The notes under the pieces are model-generated. The model was given only the letters and a program-made list of their open reading frames with translations, had not been told where the DNA came from and ran no database searches. This document shows, one piece after another, positions 1-10,788 of a stretch of 64,000 bases of DNA. The stretch comes from Sporopachydermia quercuum. Lineage: Eukaryota; Ascomycota; Sporopachydermiomycetes; Sporopachydermiales; Sporopachydermiaceae. The stretch is taken from positions 1,303,676 to 1,367,675 of the forward strand of contig BCGN01000004.1 in assembly GCA_001599295.1 (NCBI GenBank), read 5' to 3'. Made by a program: the position numbers and the translations under genes. Each line of letters starts with the position of its first letter. Position 1 is the stretch's first letter.

Positions 1-25
1 AAGAGCCAATCCTTCATTGAACTAA

Positions 26-1435
26 TTAGGTTACAAGAGGGGTGCCGCTGGTTTGACTTTCAGTAGAAGGTCTTGCCTCTGAACCAAATGCAGTAGATGT
101 TCCATACCTTGTTGTTGTTGAACTCTTTTTACGTCTAGCAAGCTGTGTAAGGTATTTCAGGGCTTCTTCATTCCTTTTCTCCCTCTTTGCTATTCTCTTC
201 TGTTGTAATGCCAAAGGGACGAAAGGTAACCTGTTGTATTTCTCTTCATACCATAAATTGTAAATAACAGCTATCACAACATACCAGTAGATATTATAAG
301 AAATAACAGAACCATAGGTTGCAGAATTTTGCCATCCAAGGATGGCATTGAAAATCATCCAACCTCCATCTATTTCACCATTACAACAGTTTACATGCCA
401 TACACTTTTCGATATGTCGTAACTACCAGGCCCAGATCCAACCTCTGACAAATCTTGTCCAACTGCANTGATGTACTGCTGTAATTCAAAAAACCAGACT
501 CCTTTAGAGAATAAACCTGCAGCAACAAGATATAAGAAACAAGTAGATATAATCAAAAACGTCTTTAGAGAAAGATTGTTTCCTCCTTTGTACATCAAAA
601 AGCCAACACCAGCACCGACAGATAAGCCAGCAAGAATAGCTAACGGGAATGCAGATACAGGTTGGTTGACACCAATACCTCCAATAAATACTACGGCTTC
701 TAGTCCTTCTCTCAAAGTAGTGACAAAAGGAAGTAAAGCCATAGCATACTTTTCAGTAAACAATTTGACATAGTGTTTCCATTTCTTTTTTCGTCTTGTT
801 GCAACAGACGCAACAGTTCCAACTCTTGTAAACCCTCCTCTATGGAAATCTTCATTGGCAAATAATGACTTTGCCAGTTTCACTTTCCATTTATTTTGAA
901 GCTTATTAACTCTCAATAGAGCCAATCCCATAACCGATATAACTAAAGATGAGACAATAGAGAAAACTGCTTCCCAATACCTTTCTGTTGCTGCATATAA
1001 ATCAGTATGAATAGTATAAAAGACGAAGATGAAAAACCCACCGACTATCATACAGATAAATAATCCTCCAAATGCTCCGACCCAAATTTGATTTCTCAGA
1101 GTTTTATAAATATTAGCTGAAGTAATAGCAATTCTTTCACTATCTGAATCTACCTCATTACTCTGCTCAATAACATCTGATAAGGGAACATTTGTAGAAC
1201 TAATTCTCCGTAATTCATTATCGTCATCAGCATCAGCATCAGCATCACCTGACAGCAATGCTTGATTGCTCGTATCATTGTTTGCTTGTTGATCTTCACG
1301 GGCCTTTTTCAGACTCTCTGGGCTCAACTCTTGCTTCAGATATGATAACAATACTGATATGATGATTGCTGATTCTAAGGTTTCTCTTAGAATGATGAAG
1401 AAAATTTCTACTGAGAAATAGTCTTCTGCAACCAT
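26..1435 (-). CDS. FTR1: High-affinity iron permease Ftr1
   Basis: This gene encodes a plasma-membrane iron permease of the Ftr1 (OFeT) family, which takes ferric iron handed over by a Fet3-type multicopper oxidase. The two family-defining REXXE iron-binding motifs are visible as RETLE at residues 17-21 and REGLE at about 242-246, each in a hydrophobic helix. Several further membrane helices follow. A hydrophilic acidic insert with a short Asp-Ala repeat lies at about residues 63-73. The protein has 469 residues, somewhat longer than the S. cerevisiae protein. The open frame extends to 1444, but its first codon is TTG, so the ATG at 1435 (MVAEDYF) is the likely start. One N at 467 leaves a single residue undetermined. 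No FET3 partner is in the window, although the gene sits at its edge. The core GCACCC, as used by Aft-type iron regulators, occurs at 1626-1631 on the minus strand; this is only suggestive. Confidence 0.95.
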   Translation of the reverse strand: MVAEDYFSVEIFFIILRETLESAIIISVLLSYLKQELSPESLKKAREDQQANNDTSNQALLSGDADADADDDNELRRISSTNVPLSDVIEQSNEVDSDSERIAITSANIYKTLRNQIWVGAFGGLFICMIVGGFFIFVFYTIHTDLYAATERYWEAVFSIVSSLVISVMGLALLRVNKLQNKWKVKLAKSLFANEDFHRGGFTRVGTVASVATRRKKKWKHYVKLFTEKYAMALLPFVTTLREGLEAVVFIGGIGVNQPVSAFPLAILAGLSVGAGVGFLMYKGGNNLSLKTFLIISTCFLYLVAAGLFSKGVWFFELQQYIXAVGQDLSEVGSGPGSYDISKSVWHVNCCNGEIDGGWMIFNAILGWQNSATYGSVISYNIYWYVVIAVIYNLWYEEKYNRLPFVPLALQQKRIAKREKRNEEALKYLTQLARRKKSSTTTRYGTSTAFGSEARPSTESQTSGTPLVT

Positions 1436-2835
1436 TTTGTCCAACCTTCGTTCCTCTCAAAAAAACAGCAAACTGCGATTAACACCAACTTACTGATTTT
1501 CACAAGCAAGGTGTCACCCCAATTCTTACTTTCTTCAATTTCAAACCCAAATGCTCTGCCTCGTTGTAATAATATCTTATCTTTATTGAAGAAGCTATCA
1601 AAATAGTGCGATCAATTTGTTAAATGGGTGCTGTATGGTTCTGATAGAGATTCAGATTACTTGTTCATCAAATGGTCGTTCGATGGTATACCAATGCTAT
1701 GCTTCATGAAATATAGAAAAATACTCGAAATAGGCAGGTNTTAATGGTAAATCAAGTAAATCAGCGAATAAGAGGCAAACTAATCATCTATCAAACGAAA
1801 TGTTTCGGCATTTATATCCTTCGTGAGCCACGATTATGAATTAGAAGAAAGTGTCCCAGAACCCCTTTTCATTCTCATTTATTTTTTCTTTTCACCTTGC
1901 CTTGAATGCTCATGGTATAATAGTAAATAAGGTTCAACCATAAATGAGAAAAATGCATAAACGTTAAAGCTAAAACTAATTAGACTGAAGAGATGAAGTG
2001 AGAAACAGTGATACCTACTGTAATGATTATCTAAGATGGAAAACAGATTAAAAGAGCGGGAAAGAGTATTGGGATCAAAAGATACAATAAATAGGCCTAC
2101 TTTGATCTTTTCAGTGGTCTCTTACGATGATGCTCAACTTGAATGAACTCTTTCTGTCCCTTGTTCAAAAGTTTGTCTCGGACAGGGAGAATTGTCTCTA
2201 GACGTTCCTGACCTAAAGTCATGTCCTCTAGGTTTGTTTAATTTCAGGGTCGAGGGCAATTCAGAAAATAATTGATATTGGCTAGTTAAATTAAGGCGCA
2301 AAAGTCAAGTCAAGCTCCAGCAGAGCTTAAGATCTAAAAGACTTCAGTTTTACCATGGTCGGCTAGTTCTCACTCATTGGTACTGATGGGAAAGATAAAA
2401 TGAGTAGCTTAAAACATTTATGTCCGAATGAACCAAATAAAAAAATTGCGGACCATAGTGTCCGAGAAAAGAATCGGGCGATGTGATGTACTAAACTCCA
2501 ACAAACCCAAACAATTGATAATAGTATTTTATTCATGATAGACTGTCAATAATCAGTCATGGTAAAGTGAATACACGAGGAAAACTCCCCCCTCAACTAG
2601 AATGCAGTTGATGGAGAACAGGTAGTTCGAACGCATCTATCACAATGATTTATTATGGCTGTCAGTATGCAATTGAGAATCAAGCAAAATACTCATTAAA
2701 AAAGATAACTATTCATTAAAACTAATCAAAAACAATCCTTATTTTTCCAAACCATTAAACATGAAATAACATTATCATTAAATACAGAAAAGCAGATAAA
2801 ATAGATTTATCTCCGAGACGATCTAAGAGATCAAA
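1436..2835. other. Intergenic region, FTR1 promoter side
   Basis: This 1.4 kb lies between the FTR1 start and the end of the monooxygenase gene. It should hold the FTR1 promoter and the 3' end of the monooxygenase transcript. No open frame with recognisable protein content, tRNA or long repeat was seen. There is one N at 1740. Confidence 0.5.
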
Positions 2836-4536
2836 TTAACCGTAGCAAAATTCGAAACCTTGGTACCCATTACTTGCGCACCAATCACATTTGTCTAAAT
2901 AATCTGGTAACCCTCCAACATAATTCAGAGCTTCCACTGGTTTACCAGGAATATTAGCACCCATATACCAAGATTTGGCTAACGGCAGTAAACTCGTTTG
3001 ACATAATTGATTAACATAGGTGGTCCATTCTGATTCTGCTTGTCTTGAAGCAACAATGTATTTTATATTTTCAGCCTTGCGATGTTGCATCATTAGCTGA
3101 GTGATCCATTCTGCCTGTGCTTCAATACAACTTGGCCCATTGCAAAAAGCAGTTGGTGCTTGAGCGCCATAAGTAAAAAACATATTAGGGAAATCAGCAA
3201 CAGTCAAACCGAGATATGTGCTTGTTCTCTCTTTCCATTTATCTTTAATTGATAATCCGTTCAACCCACGAATATCAATTTGAGTCATTCCACCTGTAAC
3301 TGAGTCAAAACCTGTAGCCAATATCAGCAGGTCAATAGGATAAAATTTACCGTCTGTTGCAACACAACCGTCTTTTCTAAATTCTTGAATATTCGTTGAG
3401 TTGCAATCTATCAAATGTACATTTGGCTTATTGAATTGCTCAAAATAATTTGTTTCCAAGCTTGGTCTTTTAGTTCCAAAAGGATGTGGAGCTACCTCAG
3501 GTGCCAAAATTTTCGCTTTCTTCGGATCTATTATTCGAGCTCTCGTTTTCTTTTTCCAGAATTCATATACATAATGATTTGCTTCTTTATTGAATAAAAT
3601 ATCATAATAGTTCCCTAACCAAAAACCAAAACCTCCTTTCTCAAACAACAGTTCAAAGAAAGCCTCTCGCTCCTCGGCTGTAACTGAAAGGCAAGACTTA
3701 TCGTTCCAACTAAATTCCATTCCTGAAAACGTTTGCCGGCGAAGTTTATACACCTCTTGATATAGTTCTTTATCTTCCAAATCTTGTGAACGAACCAGAT
3801 TTAGTTTCTTTTGTTGCATAGGAATGCAGAAATTTGGTGTCCTTTGGAACACATACATGTTTTTGAAACTATTTTCGTTACCGATCTCTTGTATGATCTG
3901 CACACCAGTCGCCCCAGTACCTATTACAGCTATATTTCTGTCTTTAAACAGAACTTTTTTATTCATTTCCAGAGGCCAGTCAGTTGTGTGATACCTCTCA
4001 CCTTTGTAAAGATAAAGACTTTTTATGTCAGGAATATACTTCTTTGATGCAAATCCCAAGCAAGGGAGGAAGAATTTACATCTACCTATCAAAGAATTTT
4101 TAGTTTCACTCTTCTCATTTGTTGAAAATGAACTGTTACTACTATTGTTTTTCCTACCATAAACTTCCCAAAGATTCAGATCTTCATTCCAAACAGCCTT
4201 CGATACAAAAAAATTCAATGTGACATCTTTCATAAGATTTAATTTACTATCAACATGCTTGAAATAGTTTTGTAATTCTCTCCAACCAGGGAACTTTTCA
4301 GTCCACTTCCAATCTTTCCATAGCTCATTACCAGATAACTCATACACTGGAATTGAGCTATCAACTCTTGCACCTGGATATCGATTATTGCACCAAGTTC
4401 CTCCTAATGATGAACCAGCATCAACAACATGCACATTAAAACCTTCTTGGCGTAATCTTTGTAGTAAATAAACTCCTGAGAATCCTGCTCCAACAATAAT
4501 TGCATCGTACTGCTCAACAGTCATTTTGTTAGCCAT
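2836..4536 (-). CDS. Flavin-dependent Baeyer-Villiger monooxygenase
   Basis: This is a 566-residue NADPH- and FAD-dependent monooxygenase of the type I Baeyer-Villiger class (cyclohexanone/phenylacetone monooxygenase family). Such enzymes insert oxygen into ketones to form esters or lactones. The FAD-binding Rossmann motif GAGFSG is at residues 16-21 and the NADPH-binding motif GTGATG at 206-211. Two class fingerprints are present: GGTWCNNRYPGARVD (45-59) and YKGERYHTTDWP (177-188), the latter matching FxGxxxHxxxWP with Tyr for Phe. These separate it from ordinary flavin monooxygenases such as yeast Fmo1. No targeting peptide is apparent. The substrate cannot be read from sequence. The start is an ATG, the length is normal for the family and no intron is needed. 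S. cerevisiae has no such enzyme, so patchy retention or horizontal acquisition is possible. Long gene-free stretches flank it on both sides. Confidence 0.9.
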   Translation of the reverse strand: MANKMTVEQYDAIIVGAGFSGVYLLQRLRQEGFNVHVVDAGSSLGGTWCNNRYPGARVDSSIPVYELSGNELWKDWKWTEKFPGWRELQNYFKHVDSKLNLMKDVTLNFFVSKAVWNEDLNLWEVYGRKNNSSNSSFSTNEKSETKNSLIGRCKFFLPCLGFASKKYIPDIKSLYLYKGERYHTTDWPLEMNKKVLFKDRNIAVIGTGATGVQIIQEIGNENSFKNMYVFQRTPNFCIPMQQKKLNLVRSQDLEDKELYQEVYKLRRQTFSGMEFSWNDKSCLSVTAEEREAFFELLFEKGGFGFWLGNYYDILFNKEANHYVYEFWKKKTRARIIDPKKAKILAPEVAPHPFGTKRPSLETNYFEQFNKPNVHLIDCNSTNIQEFRKDGCVATDGKFYPIDLLILATGFDSVTGGMTQIDIRGLNGLSIKDKWKERTSTYLGLTVADFPNMFFTYGAQAPTAFCNGPSCIEAQAEWITQLMMQHRKAENIKYIVASRQAESEWTTYVNQLCQTSLLPLAKSWYMGANIPGKPVEALNYVGGLPDYLDKCDWCASNGYQGFEFCYG

Positions 4537-7492
4537 TGATGTTACCTGACACCTATTTGAAATTTGATTATGTCTATTGAATCAGACTTCAGTAAGATTC
4601 ACTGAGGTGATAAAGCATTGCTTTTCTGTCAGCAATTTTTATTGAGTAACTATTTATTGTTGCTTTAACTGATCAGTTCTAAATATTTTGATATTCCTAC
4701 AAATGATAGATTTTATTCAAGCAGTTCGTGATTATCTTCATTGACAATAATAACAAAGAGTATTAAAACGAATTGTGGAGTGGATGGAAGGTGTAGAAGA
4801 GGATTTGTTCGATAATAAATGTAGTATTTCACTTAGTGCTGGGGAGAAATAAGGTTTACACATACGTATTGACTGAAACTTAAACACATCAACCTGAACC
4901 TAACTTTAACTTGCTTACGATGAAGCTGCGTGTGAAGGTAGTTGGGAGGTAATTCAAGACGAATAGTAGTAAGTAGAGGATATCAAGTTTTTTATCTAAG
5001 TATTTGAATAATTAGAAGTCCTCTAAGTAATCACTTCTTATCCATACATTTTTTATTTTTATTTTTTATTTTATATGATTGGGTACCTTTCTACTCGAAT
5101 AATGCAATAGAGTCATCTAGTATTAGAGGATGTGATAATCAAACTCGAGATAATCATAAAGCTAATGCTCATTNTTTAGCTGAAGACCATCGGACGAATT
5201 GAAAAACCATAATACTTCCTGAAATCATACTGCTGTTACTGGAGCAAAAGATTTCACTAATCATTCTACTGAGTGGTTCCTAATCCATTCTATAATTCCA
5301 ATATGTTTATTTACTCAACGACATGAATTGTCCTCTCTGGCCCCGCTAATAATTGGAAGAAGTCTAGAGACGATCTAAAGACACACAAGTAAGGTTTGTA
5401 TACGCTTTCTTGACCAAATTTCAATTGCGAACTTTAATCTCAACTCAGGTTTATCCCCACATTTCACTTACAGGTAAAAATGTTTTGACGAAAACCTTTT
5501 TAATGACAGTTGATGGTTGTTAATTATAATGCACACATAGTATCAACAGATCTAATGAGTTGTTGAAGCTTTAAGGACTAACTCTTATATTTATCTTCTC
5601 ATATTAGTTTATTTAGTTAGCTACTGAATCATAACTCCAAAATTATTCTGCTTTCTCTTGCTGTAGTGTGAACGATGAAAGATGTCATTTTACTAGAAGC
5701 AGATAGATTCTGGAACCCACCTCCAGGCTAGGGTTGGAAACTAGATAGTTGATGAAACCTTTAACAAATTGAAATCCAGGTGTGATGGTACAAAGAAAGC
5801 AAAAAAAGAGAAAAATTATTGTCCATACAATTCATAATGAACATGAGCACCATCAAGGAGATACCTAGCACATATAATTCTACTACTAGTAGTGGGAATT
5901 CACTTAAAACGTAAATATTAACGATCTGACAGAGTGGAAGATGGTATAAATATTAGACTATACATTCTTCATATAGTTGAGCTAAAGCAATGATATACTA
6001 TCATCAAGTTGTAGTTGGGAATACAAAATTTAGTCCTTTTAGGATACTTCTCTTCACTGGGAAATAAATTAGAAGCTGGATAAAGGTCGACCAATTACAG
6101 ATCTTAAAACATGATATAGTGATTAATAGTGCTTGAATGAAACAATTGGTATTCCTTTTTTAATTTGTTTTCTTCTTAACGAAAGCAATACATTTTGCGG
6201 GGTATTATAGTGCGTGTTGTCGAGTGTACCGAAGCGGTGAGTGAATGAGGGACAAATTTGACAGGGAATAAGGAAGAAAGAAAGAAAAAAAGAAAATGCA
6301 GTGGATTTGAAGTGGGCCTGAATAAAACAATGGCTCATAGCTTTAAGGATTTGAAAGCTTTCTCTTGAAGATAAATGAAAGATTAAGATGATGGATTGTA
6401 TATAATGTAGATCGGTAGGCGAATTTGAAGTCATTCATCCACCAGAATATTACCATCTTGCTGAGACGACGCAAGCACATTCTTAGTAAGTGTTTAACAG
6501 GACAGGGGTTTAATAAAGCGTACAATATAAGTATTGACCGTTACTGAACATATACGAATTCAACTAATAACTTTGGTTAGTAGCTTCTACTACAAAGAAG
6601 GTAAGTATAGTCGCTTTCTTTTTAGTGCGGGTACCCTTGACGAGCATCTGTCATTCAGAAAAAGTATGTTGCGATTGACTGGAATTCCATTGAACAAAAT
6701 TGGAAATTCTACGGCTCGTATATTCTAAAAGAGTAATTCAACTCCTACATAATAGTTTAGATTGATCAAAAAGCTGTAGCCACAGAACCTTCAAACCTTA
6801 GTGAGATTCTTCGAACCTTATGAGCAATTAGCACTGCCGGGCGAAGGAATGTAATGTCCTGTCTTCATAGATTCTCACCAATCAACCACTTACAAAGCGA
6901 GCATCCAACTTTTATTAATATATAACAGCCAAAGCTTTCGCATGCAGCGTAGAAAGCNTTTTCATTCCAGTAAACCACTGAAAATGATTGATTTACCGTT
7001 CTTTTATTCACAAGGAAAATCCAAAATTGAACTATTTGTAGAGAGCCCATAAATATACCGAACATCTCCATTTAATAAATATTACATCATCAAAAACTAT
7101 TGACAATGCAGTATACTGCATTAATTGCATATTTATACATATGTCCCATTACTTGGTCAATTCCTTTCTTCCATTCTGAGAGTCTTCTCCTCAGTCCTTT
7201 TTCTATAAAGAAACGATTCATGGCTAAGAGAAAGAATAGGGATCAGTAAACTATATAGAAAGTAAAATAAGCAACTCCCAATCGCTCATCATGGTTATGA
7301 TACATTAGTAGTTTAACTAAGTATCAAATTTCTTGTAAAATTGTTATTCTACAAAGTTGAAAACCCGGAGCCAATTCAATAATCATATGCGTTAGATAGG
7401 TTCAGACAGTCATTCAGGTCATATACTACAAGGCAGCACACAGATTATTTACTGATTTCGGAGGAATCCAAAGAAGTAACACAATCAACGAG
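4537..7492. other. Long intergenic region, no gene recognised
   Basis: Almost 3 kb separates the divergent monooxygenase and BUR1 starts, unusually long for this window. It contains only short frames (about 60-100 codons, around 6123-6728 and 6865-7071) whose translations show no domain, compositional bias or codon pattern like the neighbours. A 50-codon stretch around 5230-5380 is open but lacks a start. Ns occur at 5174 and 6958. No tRNA, retroelement motif or long inverted repeat was found by eye. Confidence 0.5.
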
Positions 7493-9097
7493 ATGGAGAG
7501 TCAAAAATCCTCGTCGTCAAGATATTCAGCGAGTAGGCATGCAATTACGGCACCGTCAGTTGAAGCACCACAAACAGCTGGATCACTGAGTCAACCTGAA
7601 TTGAGATTCAAAAGAGAGTATACTGGCTGTTCAACCCTGGAAGCTACATATAATTTAGAGAACTTATTAGGCGAAGGTACTTTTGGTAAAGTATATAAAG
7701 GAAGCCATAAGAAAACCAAACAAGTTGTTGCTTTGAAGAACATATTAGTCCATAGCAGTAAAGATGGGTTTCCAGTCACATCTCTTAGAGAGATTATTGC
7801 AATGAAAGAGCTTAACCATATAAATAGTATGCCATTAATAGAAATGGCAGTGAAAGGAGCATTATTAAATCCAAGATCGAGAAAATCAACGTCAAGTCTG
7901 AAAGCTGCTGTATCTGATGATACTATCGATCCATTTTACATGGTTACTCCTTACATGTCGTATGATCTTACTGGATTGCTAGAGAATCCAAATGTTCATC
8001 TTCAAATTCCACACATCAAATGTTTCATGAAACAGCTATTAGAAGGCATGAAATATATCCATAGTGCAGGATATATGCATCGTGATATCAAGGCTTCTAA
8101 TCTACTAATAGATTCGTCTGGTGTTCTGAAAATCGGTGATTTTGGTTTAGCTCGTAAATTCAGAGGAAAGAGACCAACTGGTTCACATCATGGAGGTCAA
8201 ATTCCCGATAAAGTTAAATACACAGCTCTAGTGGTAACAAGATGGTATAGAGCACCTGAACTTGTTCTAAGAGATGCTTGTTATACTACTGCAGTAGATA
8301 TGTGGAGTGTTGGATGTGTCTTTGGAGAGATGTTCAAGAAGAAACCTATTTTGCAGGGAACAAGTGACATTGATCAGGGACATCGCATTTTTCGTTTAGT
8401 TGGTGGACCTTTTGATTTGGCTGCTTGGAAGGAGTTACCAAATTGGCCTCAATATGAGAAGGAAGAGTATCCTTTAAGAGGGTCGTTAGAAGAGGATTTT
8501 TCAAGCCTTGACACAGTATCGAAGTCTCTACTAAGAGCTCTACTAAGATTAGACCCTTTAACAAGATTAACAGCAGAGAAAGCATTGTTGCATCCTTTTT
8601 TTGAAACAGATCCTTTGCCATGCTTACCACAAGAAATTCCACAGTTTGAAGAGTCTCACGAGAAAGATATGAAGAAGTTTGATGAAATGAGGAAAGGATC
8701 ACAACATATTACTCCACATAAACCTTTACCATTTTCGAAATCGAGTCATGAAACATACAGACCAAGAAGTTTGTTACAGTCCCGCGTGCTTTTTGGCGAC
8801 AAATTACCATCTCGCCCTATTCATAATTGGAACAGAGAAAATAGAGACAGGGGTCGTTGGGAGGAAAAGAAAGGTTCTTCTCATAATTTGCAGAACAGTG
8901 GCGGGGAAAGTGAGTCTCAAATTCCTAACTCTACCAAGCGTATTAATAATGTTTATAAGAATAACAATAACAAACGAGATTGGAGCTCCACTAGATCTGG
9001 TCCTAATAATGATGTGCATGGTTCTACAACAAGTGCTGCATCGTCTACAAAAGCGACACCTAGTAAAAAGACTCGATCGTTACCATGGAATAACTAG
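7493..9097 (+). CDS. BUR1: Bur1/CDK9-type cyclin-dependent kinase
   Basis: This 534-residue kinase is orthologous to S. cerevisiae Bur1 (Sgv1), the P-TEFb-like kinase that with cyclin Bur2 phosphorylates the RNA polymerase II CTD linker, Spt5 and Rad6 during elongation. The glycine loop GEGTFG is at residues 60-65, the catalytic Lys at 82, a PITALRE-like helix PVTSLRE at 94-100, HRDIKASN at 196-203, DFG at 216-218 and the activation-loop Thr249 in VVTRWYRAPE. The segment YTTAVDMWSVGCVFGE and the block KPILQGTSDIDQGH are characteristic of Bur1. A basic, Asn/Ser-rich tail of about 150 residues follows the kinase domain, as in other fungal Bur1 proteins. The protein is shorter than the S. cerevisiae one. 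It converges with the Mg-channel gene downstream. The start is ATG and no intron was seen. Confidence 0.95.
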   Translation: MESQKSSSSRYSASRHAITAPSVEAPQTAGSLSQPELRFKREYTGCSTLEATYNLENLLGEGTFGKVYKGSHKKTKQVVALKNILVHSSKDGFPVTSLREIIAMKELNHINSMPLIEMAVKGALLNPRSRKSTSSLKAAVSDDTIDPFYMVTPYMSYDLTGLLENPNVHLQIPHIKCFMKQLLEGMKYIHSAGYMHRDIKASNLLIDSSGVLKIGDFGLARKFRGKRPTGSHHGGQIPDKVKYTALVVTRWYRAPELVLRDACYTTAVDMWSVGCVFGEMFKKKPILQGTSDIDQGHRIFRLVGGPFDLAAWKELPNWPQYEKEEYPLRGSLEEDFSSLDTVSKSLLRALLRLDPLTRLTAEKALLHPFFETDPLPCLPQEIPQFEESHEKDMKKFDEMRKGSQHITPHKPLPFSKSSHETYRPRSLLQSRVLFGDKLPSRPIHNWNRENRDRGRWEEKKGSSHNLQNSGGESESQIPNSTKRINNVYKNNNNKRDWSSTRSGPNNDVHGSTTSAASSTKATPSKKTRSLPWNN

Positions 9098-9423
9098 AGT
9101 ATTCTATAGATTATGTTGATTAATTTTGGAAGGGACTAGAATAATTGCATGAATAAGAATTCTCTAACGTTTTAGGCCTTTCTTCGATCGATTTGCATAC
9201 TATTTTATTAGTAATATCTCGTCGTTTAACAGTGTAAATATATACTATCATCAACATATACTAATAAAATCCNGCCATTTAAAGCATATCAGCTACAAAA
9301 TCATACAATACTTTAGATACTACTACCAACCCTTTCTTTTATTAAGTCATAAATGCTTTTCTATGTACAAGACTTTCCCTTTGTTTATGCTTATTTTATT
9401 CTATGAATGCTGAACTTTTTCAA
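9098..9423. other. Convergent intergenic region BUR1/MRS2
   Basis: This short AT-rich gap holds the 3' ends of two convergent genes. Nothing else was recognised. There is one N at 9273. Confidence 0.5.
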
Positions 9424-10788
9424 CTACTTCACTTTCCCATTACTACTTTTCTTCAAATCATCTAATATGGGTTTCGTCAAAAAAGCATTATTAACAGTTG
9501 AACGAAGCTTCTCGGACATCATTGTCACTTTCTGTATTCTATGCAAATTCCTTAGTCCTGAAAATAATACCAAAAGAACAACTCCTCCGCAGAATGATGA
9601 AACAAATAGAAAAGCGGAACTTGCTTCTTCTATAAAATTTTTAAGATTCATTCCATATAAAGAAGCAAAAAATGCCCCTGCACCCAATGCTAAGGTACCA
9701 ATAGAAAATCTTAAGCCTAACAACATTAATTGATTTCTATTAGCATCTAGAATAATATTAACAATTTCTTCAGTGCTCCTGATGTTGGAGATAAGATTAC
9801 CAACTGTTTGAACAATTTCATCACAGTGCTTATAGTAGGATTCTAATAACATTTCAACTTCTGCATGATCTGATTCTTTTCTTGGTTTTCCTGAAGCTTT
9901 CTCTGTTAAGTACATCCCAGCTAAATCATCATCTTGATCTAATAGTTCGTCTATCACATCACGAATTAATTGAGCTTTCTGATAGAAAGCAGTAAGCTTT
10001 TTACTTTGAATTAATAAATACCTAAGCTTTTCACGGTCAATATAATCTTCTAACTCAGCAAGAATGCCATTGATTACTGTTGTGTGAACTTTCATTTCAG
10101 CATCAAGAGTTGTTACCACACTAAAGAAAATAGCTTCCAAAGCACGGAACTCATATGGTAAACCTTTGTTTACACCATTCTTCTGTCGTAACTTCCCACC
10201 TAAGTCATACATAAACAAACTCTGAGTATGCGAATCTGCACTACCATATGAATCAAATATTATCACCATATCACTTTTAACTAAAGCCCGTATATGAAGC
10301 AAACTGATAAGTATCGAATTTGTTCTCACAAGGATAGAAGGAACTATATCGTTCACACCTTTGTCGATTTTTCGGAGATCTCGTGGTAGTAAACCATGCT
10401 TTGATAACAGTTCACTACGTTTAAATTCACCAGATACAACCGTCACATTACCATGAGGATCAAAAACCGTACACCTTAGTAAGCTATTTGATTCATTGAT
10501 TGGTTTATGAGATAACGATCTTTGTAGTATAACATCATTAAGATCCAATTTGCTAGGATCACTGTTTTTGCTGTTTAGTATTCCATAATGTCTGACCACC
10601 TGGTTGTTTACTAAATCAAGTTGTTTATTGTATGATTGATCTCGCTGTCTGAACTTATGAGGGTTTGGTAGCGCCTTAGGGATAGCACTCCAGTGATGTG
10701 TACTATTTGCTATCAAAAACCTATTAAAGATAGACAATCTGCAAGTAGTGAAAAATCTTACAGGGTTCGTTGTCACTTTCAAAGGCAT
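9424..10788 (-). CDS. Mitochondrial inner-membrane Mg2+ channel, Mrs2/Lpe10 type
   Basis: This CorA-superfamily protein has 454 residues and carries magnesium into the mitochondrial matrix. Diagnostic features are the YGMN signature at residues 378-381, followed by NLKNFIEE, and two membrane helices at about 357-377 and 392-411, with the GMN loop between them facing the intermembrane space. The N-terminal 30 residues are rich in Arg, Ser and hydrophobics and lack acids, consistent with a matrix presequence. The long helical domain before the membrane segments includes the conserved block PYEFRALEAIFFSVV. Yeasts often carry both MRS2 and LPE10 (MFM1); eye inspection does not settle which this is, so no symbol is given. 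The start is ATG. The gene is convergent with BUR1 and divergent from the CDK gene. Confidence 0.93.
   Translation of the reverse strand: MPLKVTTNPVRFFTTCRLSIFNRFLIANSTHHWSAIPKALPNPHKFRQRDQSYNKQLDLVNNQVVRHYGILNSKNSDPSKLDLNDVILQRSLSHKPINESNSLLRCTVFDPHGNVTVVSGEFKRSELLSKHGLLPRDLRKIDKGVNDIVPSILVRTNSILISLLHIRALVKSDMVIIFDSYGSADSHTQSLFMYDLGGKLRQKNGVNKGLPYEFRALEAIFFSVVTTLDAEMKVHTTVINGILAELEDYIDREKLRYLLIQSKKLTAFYQKAQLIRDVIDELLDQDDDLAGMYLTEKASGKPRKESDHAEVEMLLESYYKHCDEIVQTVGNLISNIRSTEEIVNIILDANRNQLMLLGLRFSIGTLALGAGAFFASLYGMNLKNFIEEASSAFLFVSSFCGGVVLLVLFSGLRNLHRIQKVTMMSEKLRSTVNNAFLTKPILDDLKKSSNGKVK

Noticed and set aside
1505-1520. Aft-type site at GTCACCC upstream of FTR1
   Set aside because: The base before CACCC does not fit the PuCACCC core on this strand; the GCACCC at 1626-1631 is the better, still weak, candidate.
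6123-6728. Small genes around 6.1-6.7 kb
   Set aside because: Overlapping frames on both strands, no recognisable motif, and codon use unlike neighbouring genes.
6790-6830. tRNA-like TTCGAA word
   Set aside because: No A box, acceptor stem or cloverleaf can be formed around it.
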